A DNA stretch of 64,000 nt from Actinoplanes sp. N902-109. Lineage in GTDB: Bacteria; Actinomycetota; Actinomycetes; Mycobacteriales; Micromonosporaceae. The notes below the pieces were generated by a model, which searched no databases, had not been told where the DNA came from, and was given only the letters and a program-made list of their open reading frames with translations. Shown here in pieces: positions 33,652 through 41,057 of the stretch (the stretch's first letter is position 1; every line of letters starts with the position of its first letter). The stretch covers positions 1,055,501 through 1,119,500 of the forward strand of contig NC_021191.1 of NCBI RefSeq assembly GCF_000389965.1, in the 5' to 3' direction. The translations under genes were made by a program, and so were the position numbers.

Positions 33652-33678
33652 CTGGCACTCTCCTTGACGGAGTGCTAG
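33652..33678. promoter_or_regulatory. CIRCE element 1 (HrcA operator)
   Basis: CTGGCACTC, nine bases, GAGTGCTAG: an 8-of-9 match to the inverted repeat TTAGCACTC-N9-GAGTGCTAA. The groES -35 element TTGACG lies in its spacer. Confidence 0.9.
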
Positions 33679-33692
33679 TTCCGGCATAATCT
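33664..33692 (+). promoter_or_regulatory. groESL housekeeping promoter
   Basis: TTGACG (33664-33669), 17-base spacer, TAATCT (33687-33692). It sits between and within the two CIRCE elements, so HrcA binding would block RNA polymerase. Confidence 0.65.
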
Positions 33693-33696
33693 CCGG

Positions 33697-33723
33697 TTAG
33701 CACTCTCAACCTGAGGGTGCCAG
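33697..33723. promoter_or_regulatory. CIRCE element 2 (HrcA operator)
   Basis: TTAGCACTC, nine bases, GGGTGCCAG. The left half is a perfect consensus; the right half has three deviations. Confidence 0.8.
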
Positions 33724-33866
33724 CGCGCGCCCGGCCGGGCCAACCGGAAGGACGTGCGCTTGCGCCAGGCGGACCGGCACCCGCGACGACGGCCCCGCCC
33801 GGTGGCATGAGGCATGAGAGCCCGGCCAGCGCTGGCCGGCAAACCTGTACCCAGGAGGGTATGCCC

Positions 33867-34175
33867 GTGACTACCGCGACCAAGGTTGCGATCAAGCCGC
33901 TCGAGGACCGGATCGTGGTCCAGGCGAACGAGGCCGAGACGACCACGGCGTCGGGCATCGTGATCCCCGACACCGCCAAGGAGAAGCCGCAGGAGGGCAC
34001 CGTCCTCGCTGTCGGCCCCGGCCGCATCGATGACAAGGGCAACCGCATCCCGGTTGACGTCAAGGTCGGCGAGACGGTCCTCTACTCGAAGTACGGCGGC
34101 ACCGAGGTCAAGTACGCCGGCGAGGAGTACCTGGTGCTCTCCGCCCGCGACGTCCTCGCGGTCATCGAGAAGTAA
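33867..34175 (+). CDS. groES: Co-chaperonin GroES
   Basis: 10-kDa lid of the GroEL chamber, 102 residues: VAIKPLEDRIVVQANEAETT, the mobile loop TASGIVIPDTAKEKP and GEEYLVLSARDVLAVIEK. AGGAGG (33853-33858) lies 8 bases before the GTG at 33867 but only 2 before the ATG at 33861, so the GTG is the better start. Heat-shock control by HrcA is indicated by two CIRCE elements upstream. Confidence 0.96.
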   Translation: MTTATKVAIKPLEDRIVVQANEAETTTASGIVIPDTAKEKPQEGTVLAVGPGRIDDKGNRIPVDVKVGETVLYSKYGGTEVKYAGEEYLVLSARDVLAVIEK

Positions 34176-34193
34176 GACCTACCGACTGCGTCG

Positions 34194-34228
34194 GCGCCCT
34201 GTTCCGGTTGTCTGTCGGGGCAGGGCGC
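34194..34228 (+). promoter_or_regulatory. groES-groEL intercistronic hairpin
   Basis: GCGCCCTG (34194-34201) pairs with CAGGGCGC (34221-34228). There is no T-tract; it may be a processing or attenuation structure setting the groES/groEL ratio. Confidence 0.4.
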
Positions 34229-34249
34229 TGGTGCGTGAAGGGACCATAG

Positions 34250-35899
34250 ATGGCGAAGATTCTCAGCTTCTCCGACGACGCCCGGCATCTGCTGGAGCAC
34301 GGCGTCAACACGCTCGCCGACACGGTCAAGGTCACCCTCGGCCCGCGCGGTCGCAACGTCGTCCTCGACAAGAAGTTCGGCGCGCCCACGATCACCAACG
34401 ACGGCGTCACCATCGCCAAGGAGATCGAGCTCACCGACCCGTACGAGAACCTCGGCGCCCAGCTGGTCAAGGAGGTGGCGACCAAGACCAACGACGTCGC
34501 CGGTGACGGGACCACCACGGCCACCGTGCTCGCCCAGGCGCTGGTCCGCGAGGGCCTGCGCAACGTGACCGCGGGCGCCAACCCGATCGGCCTCAAGCGC
34601 GGCATGGACCAGGCCGCCGAGGCCGTCTCCAAGGCACTGCTGGCCAAGGCGGTCGAGGTGGGCGATCACAAGTCGGTCGCCAACGTCGCCACCATCTCGG
34701 CTCAGGACGCCACCATCGGTGAGCTGATCGCCGAGGCGATGGAAAAGGTCGGCCGCGACGGTGTCATCACGGTCGAGGAGGGTTCGGCGCTCAGCACCGA
34801 GCTCGTCGTCACCGAGGGTCTGCAGTTCGACAAGGGCTTCATCTCGCCGAACTTCGTGACCGACGCCGAGGCGCAGGAGGCCGTCCTGGAGGACGCCTAC
34901 CTGCTCATCACCACCCAGAAGATCTCCAGCGTCGAGGAGATGCTGCCGCTGCTGGAGAAGGTCCTGCAGGCCGGCAAGCCGCTGCTCATCGTGGCCGAGG
35001 ACGTCGAGGGTCAGGCGCTGTCCACGCTCGTGGTCAACGCCCTGCGCAAGACGTTCAAGGTCGCCGCGGTCAAGGCCCCCGGTTTCGGGGACCGCCGCAA
35101 GGCCATGCTCCAGGACCTGGCCATCGCCACCGGCGGCGAGCTCATCGCGCCGGAGCTGGGCTACAAGCTCGACCAGGTCACCATCGACATGCTGGGCACC
35201 GCCCGGCGCGTGGTGGTCGACAAGGAGAACACCACCATCGTCGACGGTGGCGGCAAGAAGTCCGAGATCGACGACCGGGTCGCGCAGATCCGCAAGGAGA
35301 TCGAGGCCTCCGACTCCGACTGGGACCGCGAGAAGCTGTCCGAGCGGCTGGCCAAGCTGTCCGGCGGCGTCGCCGTCATCCAGGCCGGTGCCGCCACCGA
35401 GGTCGAGATGAAGGAGCGCAAGCACCGCATCGAGGACGCCATCGCGGCGACCAAGGCCGCGGTCGAGGAGGGCACTGTGCCCGGCGGCGGTGCCGCCCTG
35501 GCGCAGAGCGTCTCCGCGCTCGACGGTGACCTCGGCCTCACCGGCGAGGAGGCGATCGGTGTCTCGATCGTCCGCAAGGCCCTCGTCGAGCCGCTGCGCT
35601 GGATCGCGCAGAACGCCGGTCACGACGGCTACGTCGTGGTGGGCAAGGTCTCCGGTCTCGACTGGGGGCACGGCCTCAACGCGGCCACCGACGAGTACGT
35701 CGACCTCGCCGCGTCCGGCATCATCGACCCGGTCAAGGTGACCCGCAACGCGGTCTCCAACGCCGTCTCGATCGCCGGCCTGCTGCTCACCACGGAGAGC
35801 CTCGTGGTGGAGAAGCCGGCCGAGCCGGAGCCGGCCGCGGCCGGTGGCCACGGGCACAGCCACGGTGGCCACGGCCACCAGCACGGCCCGGGTTTCTGA
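34250..35899 (+). CDS. groEL1: Chaperonin GroEL, GroEL1 type with His-rich tail
   Basis: 549 residues: AKILSFSDDARHLLEHGVNT, ATP-binding TLGPRGRNVVLDKKFG and AGDGTTTATVLAQ, and the apical and equatorial domains of full length. The C terminus is His/Gly-rich (GGHGHSHGGHGHQHGPGF) instead of the usual GGM repeat. Such tails mark the GroEL1 paralog that sits next to groES in actinobacteria; a second GroEL with a GGM tail is expected elsewhere. GAAGGGA precedes the ATG. Confidence 0.97.
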   Translation: MAKILSFSDDARHLLEHGVNTLADTVKVTLGPRGRNVVLDKKFGAPTITNDGVTIAKEIELTDPYENLGAQLVKEVATKTNDVAGDGTTTATVLAQALVREGLRNVTAGANPIGLKRGMDQAAEAVSKALLAKAVEVGDHKSVANVATISAQDATIGELIAEAMEKVGRDGVITVEEGSALSTELVVTEGLQFDKGFISPNFVTDAEAQEAVLEDAYLLITTQKISSVEEMLPLLEKVLQAGKPLLIVAEDVEGQALSTLVVNALRKTFKVAAVKAPGFGDRRKAMLQDLAIATGGELIAPELGYKLDQVTIDMLGTARRVVVDKENTTIVDGGGKKSEIDDRVAQIRKEIEASDSDWDREKLSERLAKLSGGVAVIQAGAATEVEMKERKHRIEDAIAATKAAVEEGTVPGGGAALAQSVSALDGDLGLTGEEAIGVSIVRKALVEPLRWIAQNAGHDGYVVVGKVSGLDWGHGLNAATDEYVDLAASGIIDPVKVTRNAVSNAVSIAGLLLTTESLVVEKPAEPEPAAAGGHGHSHGGHGHQHGPGF

Positions 35900-35914
35900 G
35901 CCACCACCGATCAG

Positions 35915-35945
35915 GGCGCGTCGCGTTTTCGCGGCGCGCCTTTTT
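35915..35945 (+). terminator. Rho-independent terminator of groESL1
   Basis: An 11-bp stem (35915-35925 with 35930-35940, one G-T pair), TTTT loop, then five T residues at 35941-35945. The clearest intrinsic terminator in the window. Confidence 0.9.
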
Positions 35946-35983
35946 CGTGTGTGATGCTTTCTTCTGGGGGGAAAGGTGCGCCA

Positions 35984-36604
35984 ATGATCGTCGTCGTGGA
36001 GGGCCCGACCGCGGCCGGGAAGACCTCCTGGTGCCACCGGTACGTCGGGCGGTTCGTCGCCGAGGCCCGCAGCTCGGGGCGGGAACCGGCCGACGAGGTG
36101 GCGCTCGCGCGGCACTGGGTGCGCATCGGCATGCAGCGCTGGGCTGCCGCCGGCGAGCTGGAACGCGAGGACGGCGTGGCGTTCTGCGACACCGATCCGG
36201 TCAAGCTGCACTATGCGTGGGGCATGGCGGCGCTCGGCCTGGCACCCAAGGCACGCTTCGACCGGGAGCTGGCGGTCACCCGTGAGGCGTTCCGCACCGG
36301 ACGGCTCGGGTTCGCGGACGCCGTACTCGTGGGCCTGCCGGACACCGAGACGCTGCGGCGCCGCAGGGACGGTGACGAGACGCGGCGCCGGCGCAACTTC
36401 GCCGCGCACGTCCAACTCCGCGAGCCGCTGCAGCAGTGGTACGCCGCGCTGGACAGCCTGGCACCCGGCCGGGTGATCTGGGACCTGCCCGTCGAAGGGG
36501 TGCCCAAGCTGCCCGAGCCGCGTCCCGGGCGCTGTTCGCCGGATCTTCTGGACGAGCTGGTCGGTGCGTTGCCGCCGCTGCGGGCGACCGTCATCGGTTC
36601 GTAA
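35984..36604 (+). CDS. P-loop kinase-like protein
   Basis: 206 residues starting MIVVVEGPTAAGKTSWCHRY, with a clear Walker A (GPTAAGKT), a DTDP acidic motif around residue 67 and Arg-rich segments resembling the lid of nucleotide/shikimate-type kinases. Substrate unknown. ATG 35984 has an AAAGG site; it follows the groEL terminator and so is independently transcribed. Confidence 0.7.
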   Translation: MIVVVEGPTAAGKTSWCHRYVGRFVAEARSSGREPADEVALARHWVRIGMQRWAAAGELEREDGVAFCDTDPVKLHYAWGMAALGLAPKARFDRELAVTREAFRTGRLGFADAVLVGLPDTETLRRRRDGDETRRRRNFAAHVQLREPLQQWYAALDSLAPGRVIWDLPVEGVPKLPEPRPGRCSPDLLDELVGALPPLRATVIGS

Positions 36605-36639
36605 GCGGCGATCGGCTGCGCGGCGGGCACGATGGGAAC

Positions 36640-38124
36640 GTGAAGCTCATTCTGCGGGCCGGAATCGCCGGGGTCGCGGCCGCCGCTGTAGCGCTCGGCC
36701 TGGCCGAGATCGTCGCCGTGTTCACCGGTCCGTTGTCGTCGCCGCTGTACGCGGTCGGGTCGGTGGTGATCGACACCGTGCCCGCGCCGGTCAAGGACTT
36801 CGGCATCGCCGTGTTCGGCACCCACGACAAGACCGCCCTCATCACGGGCACCCTCATCCTGCTTGCGGGTTATGCCGCGCTCATCGGGATCGTCGCGCTG
36901 CGGTCGTGGCTCTTCTCGTACGGAGGGATCGCGCTCTTCGCAGCGATCGGGGTGGCCGCCGCAGTGACCCGGCACGACGCGGGGATCGGCGCGGCCCTGC
37001 CCTCGCTGGTGGCGGGCGGGACGGCCGCTCTCGCCCTGCGCCGGCTGCTGCCGCTCGCCCGCGAGGTGCAGCCGCCGCCCGACCTGGAATCCTCGCGCCG
37101 CCGCTTCCTGCTCGGGGTGGGCACGGCGGCCGGGGTCGCGGTCGTCGGCGGTTTCGGTGGCCGCCTGCTCACCTCACGCCGTACGGTGACCGAGGCGCGC
37201 GGCGCGGTCGTGCTGCCCCAGCCCTCGCAGCAGGCGCCGGCGGTACCCGCGTCGTACGTGACGTCGAACAAGGATTTCTACCGCATCGACACGTCGCTGT
37301 ACCCGCCGCAGATCGACCCGGCCACCTGGCAGCTGCGCATCCACGGCATGGTTCGCAACCCCATCACCATCACCTGGGAGCAGCTGCTGCAGCGCCGGAT
37401 GGTCGAGCGGTACGTGACCCTGGCTTGCGTGTCCAACGAGGTCGGCGGCGATCTGATCGGCAACGCGCTGTGGCTGGGCACCTCGCTCAAGGATCTGCTC
37501 GACGAGGCCGACCCGCTGCCCGGCGCCGATCAGGTGGTGGCCCGGTCGGTGGACGGCTGGACCTGCGGCAGTCCCACCGCGGTGCTGCGGGACGGCCGGG
37601 ACGCGCTGCTGGCGATCGGCATGAACGGTGAGCCACTGCCGGTCAAGCACGGGTTCCCGGTCCGGGTGGTGGTGCCCGGGCTGTACGGCTACGTCTCCGC
37701 CTGCAAGTGGGTCACCGAGATCGAGCTGACCCGGTTCGCCGACTTCGACGCCTACTGGGTGCCGCGCGGCTGGTCCGCGCTGGGGCCGATCAAGACCGAG
37801 TCACGCATCGACACACCGCGTGACGGCAGCAAGAAAGCGGTCGGTGACGTCATGGTGGCCGGGGTGGCCTGGGCCCAGCACCGCGGCATCACCAAGGTCG
37901 AGGTGCAGGTCGACAATCAGCCGTGGGCCGAGGCGACGCTGGTTCCGCCGGTTTCCGCGGACACGTGGGTGCAGTGGTCGTACAAATGGGCCGCCACCAA
38001 GGGCGACCATACGATCCAGGTCCGGGCCACCGACGCGCAGGGGCGGACCCAGACCAGCACCCCGGCACCGCCCGACCCGGACGGCGCCACCGGGTGGCAC
38101 TCGATCGAGGTCGCTGTCGACTGA
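36640..38124 (+). CDS. Membrane-anchored molybdopterin-dependent oxidoreductase (sulfite-oxidase family)
   Basis: 494 residues. About four or five membrane helices fill residues 5-145; then a twin-arginine-like stretch (SSRRRFLLGVGTAAGVAVVGG) leads into an oxidoreductase molybdopterin-binding domain (about 200-380: IDPATWQLRIHGMVRNPITI, molybdenum-ligand Cys263 in TLACVSNEVGGDL, VPGLYGYVSACKWV) and a Mo-co dimerisation domain (about 395-490: GVAWAQHRGITKVEVQVD). Probably a quinone- or membrane-coupled sulfite-oxidase-like enzyme with an extracytoplasmic catalytic domain; substrate unknown. GTG start, weak ribosome site. Confidence 0.85.
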   Translation: MKLILRAGIAGVAAAAVALGLAEIVAVFTGPLSSPLYAVGSVVIDTVPAPVKDFGIAVFGTHDKTALITGTLILLAGYAALIGIVALRSWLFSYGGIALFAAIGVAAAVTRHDAGIGAALPSLVAGGTAALALRRLLPLAREVQPPPDLESSRRRFLLGVGTAAGVAVVGGFGGRLLTSRRTVTEARGAVVLPQPSQQAPAVPASYVTSNKDFYRIDTSLYPPQIDPATWQLRIHGMVRNPITITWEQLLQRRMVERYVTLACVSNEVGGDLIGNALWLGTSLKDLLDEADPLPGADQVVARSVDGWTCGSPTAVLRDGRDALLAIGMNGEPLPVKHGFPVRVVVPGLYGYVSACKWVTEIELTRFADFDAYWVPRGWSALGPIKTESRIDTPRDGSKKAVGDVMVAGVAWAQHRGITKVEVQVDNQPWAEATLVPPVSADTWVQWSYKWAATKGDHTIQVRATDAQGRTQTSTPAPPDPDGATGWHSIEVAVD

Positions 38125-38171
38125 CATGTCGAACGCGCTGCGTTGAACGGACAGCTTCGCTTGACACGTGA

Positions 38172-38186
38172 GTGACATGGTGTCAC
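38172..38186. promoter_or_regulatory. Perfect inverted repeat GTGACA-N3-TGTCAC
   Basis: A 6-bp perfect inverted repeat with 3-base spacer, 48 bases after the oxidoreductase stop, typical in form of a dimeric regulator site. It lies downstream of both neighbouring genes, so its target is unclear. Nothing else is evident in the 245-base spacer to whiD. Confidence 0.35.
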
Positions 38187-38369
38187 GCGAAAGCCGCACT
38201 TCTCGTCCGACGCTGCCACCAAGTTCGCTCATACGGTGGCTTGCATGTTCACGGATGCGGCTGACACGCCGCTCACGAAGGTGGCGAACCTGTCACCGAA
38301 TACGTCGACGCGGTCCCCCGCAGGGAACCGCGTTGTCCGCTGTGTCGTGATGCCGCGCTCGGTGCGTCG

Positions 38370-38756
38370 TCAGGCCGCAGGTGCCTGCCGCTGTGCCGGA
38401 ACTGCCGACTTGTGGGGCCGGCCGAGGCGTGCCTCGAGCCGGACGAGGTCGACCCGTCCGTGATGATCGGCGAGGTCTTCCCAGCCGACCGCGAGCAGCC
38501 GCAGCCGCTCCGCTTCGCTGAGACCTCCCCAGACCCCGTACGGCTCACGGACAGCGAGTGCGTGTGCGGCGCACTCGGCGCGGACCGGGCAGGCCGAGCA
38601 CATCGACTTGGCCTTCGCCTCGCGGCGGTTGCGGGACGACCCGCGCTCGCCGTCGGGGTGGAAGAACTGGGCGCTGTCGCGACCCCGGCAGATACCGAGT
38701 CGCTGCCAGTCCCAAAGATCGGCGATGGGCCCGGGCAGTCTGCGAACGTTCGACAT
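38370..38756 (-). CDS. whiD: WhiB-family iron-sulfur regulator, WhiD/WhiB3 type
   Basis: 128 residues. Four Cys ligands of the [4Fe-4S] cluster: Cys23, Cys53, Cys56, Cys62 (GICRG and MCSACPVRAEC), followed by the GVWGGLSE turn and a basic C-terminal region. The N-terminal LPGPIADLWDWQRLG and FFHPDGERG are characteristic of WhiD/WhiB3, needed for sporulation in Streptomyces. ATG 38756 has a GGAGGAGGG site. It is divergent from the bldM-like gene, as in Streptomyces. Confidence 0.9.
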   Translation of the reverse strand: MSNVRRLPGPIADLWDWQRLGICRGRDSAQFFHPDGERGSSRNRREAKAKSMCSACPVRAECAAHALAVREPYGVWGGLSEAERLRLLAVGWEDLADHHGRVDLVRLEARLGRPHKSAVPAQRQAPAA

Positions 38757-38988
38757 CAAACACCCTCCTCCCGCGCGGCACCGCGGAGTGTTTGCCATGA
38801 GGGCCCTGGCTCAGGCCTGCCGCCGGTGTACCCAAGCGCATGCCGGATCACACCCGCTTCGTCGATGTCTTCTGCAGCCGTATCCCACCGGTGCCGCAAC
38901 CCCTACCGATGTTTCCTAATTTTTCCATCTAAAGCGCGTAATGCTGCGGCCCTCGCGTGATCTCCTCTGAGAGAGAAGGAGGATCACT

Positions 38989-39831
38989 GTGCGTACCGTC
39001 CTCGTGTGCGTCCGTACCCCACTGGCGGCCCAGACCGTCGCGTCCACCGCGGCCCGGCTCGGCATGACCGGTGTCGTGCGGACCGCGGTGAGCGAGACCG
39101 AGGCCATGATCCGTCTGGCCGAGCGGCCGGCTGAGGTCGTTCTGGCCGACACCGCCGTGACCCGTCCCGACAGCGTCGGCTTCACCCGGCGCGTCCTCGC
39201 GCGCGCCCCGCAGGCACAAGTCGTCCTGTTCGGCGCCGAAGACCCCCGGGTCGCCGCGGCCACGGTCGCCGCCGGTGCCCGCGGAGTCATCCGCGGCGTC
39301 GAACACGACCTGGTCAGCGTCGTCGCCAAGGCCCTGCTGCTCCTCCTGCTGCCGGTACGCCCGCAGGGCATGCCGATCAACGGGACCAACGCCCAGCCGG
39401 CCGCGGTCGGCCAGGCCGGCCGGAACAACAACTCGGCCGCGGCCCGTGGCCTGCACCGGGACGGCCTGGCCCTGGCCGGCACCCCGAACGCCGCGGGCAT
39501 CCCGGCCATGCTGCCCAACTCCCCGATGGTCCCCGCCCAGCGCGGCGACGGATCCGACATCGACCCGGCGACCGGGCGTCCGCTGTGGCCGGGCAACGAC
39601 CCGAGGGCCGGCGAAGCGGCCCCGACCGGGCGCCGCCTCACGCTGACCGAGCGCGAACTGCAGGTGCTGCGCGGGATGGCCGACGGCAAGAGCAACGCCG
39701 AGATCGGGCGCGAGCTGTTCGTGTCCGAGGACACGGTGAAAACACATGCTCGGAGGTTGTTCCGGAAGTTGGGGGCTCGGGACCGGGCTCACGCTGTTGC
39801 TGCCGGTTTCAGGGCTGGGCTGGTTGCTTGA
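38989..39831 (+). CDS. bldM: BldM-like orphan response regulator with degenerate receiver and long linker
   Basis: 280 residues, GTG with a perfect AAGGAGG. The C-terminal LuxR-type HTH (about 210-280: LTERELQVLRGMADGKSNAE, then DTVKTHARRLFRKLGARDRA) is nearly that of Streptomyces BldM. The N-terminal receiver-like domain (1-120) reads VLVCVRTPL where BldM has VLVCDDSPL, so the acidic pocket is lost although an Asp remains in LADTAV. A linker of about 80 residues, rich in Asn, Ala and Pro, separates the domains, making the protein roughly 75 residues longer than BldM. Position next to whiD and before DUF5319-guaB supports orthology. Confidence 0.82.
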   Translation: MRTVLVCVRTPLAAQTVASTAARLGMTGVVRTAVSETEAMIRLAERPAEVVLADTAVTRPDSVGFTRRVLARAPQAQVVLFGAEDPRVAAATVAAGARGVIRGVEHDLVSVVAKALLLLLLPVRPQGMPINGTNAQPAAVGQAGRNNNSAAARGLHRDGLALAGTPNAAGIPAMLPNSPMVPAQRGDGSDIDPATGRPLWPGNDPRAGEAAPTGRRLTLTERELQVLRGMADGKSNAEIGRELFVSEDTVKTHARRLFRKLGARDRAHAVAAGFRAGLVA

Positions 39832-39876
39832 TTTGATGGCCTCGCTGCGCTCGGCTGGCACTTCGCCCTGAGGGCA

Positions 39877-39948
39877 GCCGGTGTCGAGGGCACCGAAAAT
39901 GACCACGGCAAAGGGCGCCTAGTCATTTTCGGCACCCTCGACACCGGC
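39877..39948 (+). terminator. Long hairpin downstream of bldM
   Basis: 27-bp stem with two mismatches and an 18-base loop, 45 bases after the bldM stop. It may end or stabilise the bldM message. Confidence 0.5.
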
Positions 39949-40081
39949 GGGCGAAGTGCGACTTTGGTTGCGCTTCGACCACGTCCGGCCCGGGCCGTCC
40001 ACCCGTACACCCGTCCAGCTGGCCTGGCCTGGGCCGTACCGGGCCTCGCCGCCACCACCCGCCCCGCGCACCCCTGATCAT

Positions 40082-40360
40082 GGCCGCGACCCCTCTGGTC
40101 CAACCGCAACCTTTTGTTCCCGGCCGTGACCCCTCTGGTCCGGCCGCAACCTTTGCCTCCGGCCGTGACCCCTCATGTGGTCCCGCCGCAGTCCCAATCT
40201 CTGGCCGCAACCCCGCCTGACTTCTAGCCACAATCCCGCTGTGGTCCCGCCACAACCGTTGTCGCTGGGCTCGCCGCAACCGTTGTCGCTGGTCCCGCTG
40301 CTTCCCTTATTGCTGGTCCCGCTGCAACCGTTGTGGCTGGTCCCGCTGCAACTGTCGGGT
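40082..40360. repeat. Short direct repeats inside element A
   Basis: Three copies of a 39-40 bp unit beginning GGCCGTGACCCCTC start at 40082, 40122 and 40161. They are followed by about 24-bp units containing CCGCAACCGTTGT or CTGCAACCGTTGT between roughly 40245 and 40360. No coding potential is apparent. Confidence 0.65.
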
Positions 40361-40392
40361 GGTTCAACCGCAACCAGAGTCGCACTTCGCCC

Positions 40393-40464
40393 GTCGTCGT
40401 CGACGGTGCCAAAAATGACAAGGCGCCCTTTGCCGTAGTCATTTTTGGTGCCGTCGACGACGAC
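40393..40464 (-). terminator. Long hairpin downstream of the DUF5319 gene
   Basis: Mirror copy of the hairpin at 39877-39948: 27-bp stem with two mismatches and an 18-base loop, 71 bases after the DUF5319 stop on the minus strand. Confidence 0.5.
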
Positions 40465-40535
40465 TGCCGTTGGGGCGAAGTGCCGCCTGAGCGAAGCGAA
40501 GGCCAAAAACTCAGCAGCCCCTAGGCACCCAGCTG

Positions 40536-40937
40536 CTAACCCTTTTCGTCGTCCGTGCCCTCGGTAAGGGTGTCGTGCACCCCGTCCGCGTACCCACGCG
40601 CGTACTCCCACGTGACGTAGTGGTCCGGGTCCGGGTCGTAGGCCGGCTCGTGCACCCGGGGCCGGCCGGACGACAGGAGATGGCGCAGGTTTCCGCGCAA
40701 CAGATCCCAGTCGAAGTAGTGCGGCTCGTGGCAGTCCTCGCACTCGATCACCAGGCCGCGGATGCCCGTAGGACTCAGCAACGCCTGGTATATCTCCAGG
40801 TCGGAGAGGTCCTCGAGGACGTCCTGGCGCTCGGCCTCGGTCAGCGGGTCCTGCTCGGCGTCCTCCGAGAGGTCGTCGAGTCCCGCGGCCGGGTCGGCGG
40901 GGTCGCCGTTGAACGGGTCGATCGGCTCTTCCTGCAC
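40536..40937 (-). CDS. Conserved actinobacterial protein, DUF5319-like
   Basis: 133 residues, acidic (many Asp/Glu in the first 45), with the motif IECEDCHEPHYFDWDLLRGN containing a CxxCHEPHYFDW element that might bind metal. It lies between bldM and guaB as in Streptomyces. GTG 40937 is preceded by a TACGGT hexamer with 6-base gap and no ribosome site, so probably leaderless. Function unknown. Confidence 0.8.
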   Translation of the reverse strand: MQEEPIDPFNGDPADPAAGLDDLSEDAEQDPLTEAERQDVLEDLSDLEIYQALLSPTGIRGLVIECEDCHEPHYFDWDLLRGNLRHLLSSGRPRVHEPAYDPDPDHYVTWEYARGYADGVHDTLTEGTDDEKG

Positions 40938-40943
40938 GCGTCT

Positions 40944-40949
40944 ACCGTA
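40944..40949 (-). promoter_or_regulatory. -10 element of a leaderless promoter for the DUF5319 gene
   Basis: TACGGT on the minus strand, 6 bases before the GTG at 40937. Confidence 0.5.
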
Positions 40950-41045
40950 CCCACCGCGGGCGGTTGTGTGCTGGCCCGCACCTGCTGTCCGCCCCGTCGG
41001 GGCACGCCCGGGCGATGAGTAAGATGAATTACTCCGCCTCTTCGC

Positions 41046-41051
41046 TAGGGA
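41046..41051 (+). promoter_or_regulatory. Possible -10 element of guaB
   Basis: TAGGGA, 6 bases before the guaB GTG; imperfect at the last base compared with the TANNNT seen at other genes. Confidence 0.35.
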
Positions 41052-41057
41052 TGATCT

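Larger units (their letters stand above)
39838..40504. repeat. Composite mirror-repeat element A between convergent genes
   Basis: Two long hairpins in inverted orientation frame a 420-base spacer. Hairpin 1: arms 39877-39903 and 39922-39948, 25 of 27 pairing, loop 18. Hairpin 2: arms 40393-40419 and 40438-40464, 25 of 27 pairing, loop 18. The loop of one is the reverse complement of the other at 16 of 18 positions. Homology extends inwards (39949-39971 with 40370-40392, 22 of 23) and outwards to about 39838 and 40504. The whole is noncoding and lies between the ends of bldM and the DUF5319 gene. Confidence 0.85.

Noticed and set aside
38168..38463. Small plus-strand frames between the oxidoreductase and whiD
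   Set aside because: They run antisense into whiD, lack ribosome sites and have no recognisable product.
39838..40504. Insertion sequence between bldM and the DUF5319 gene
   Set aside because: The inverted arms look like termini, but no transposase frame or remnant and no clear target duplication could be seen; a MITE remains possible.
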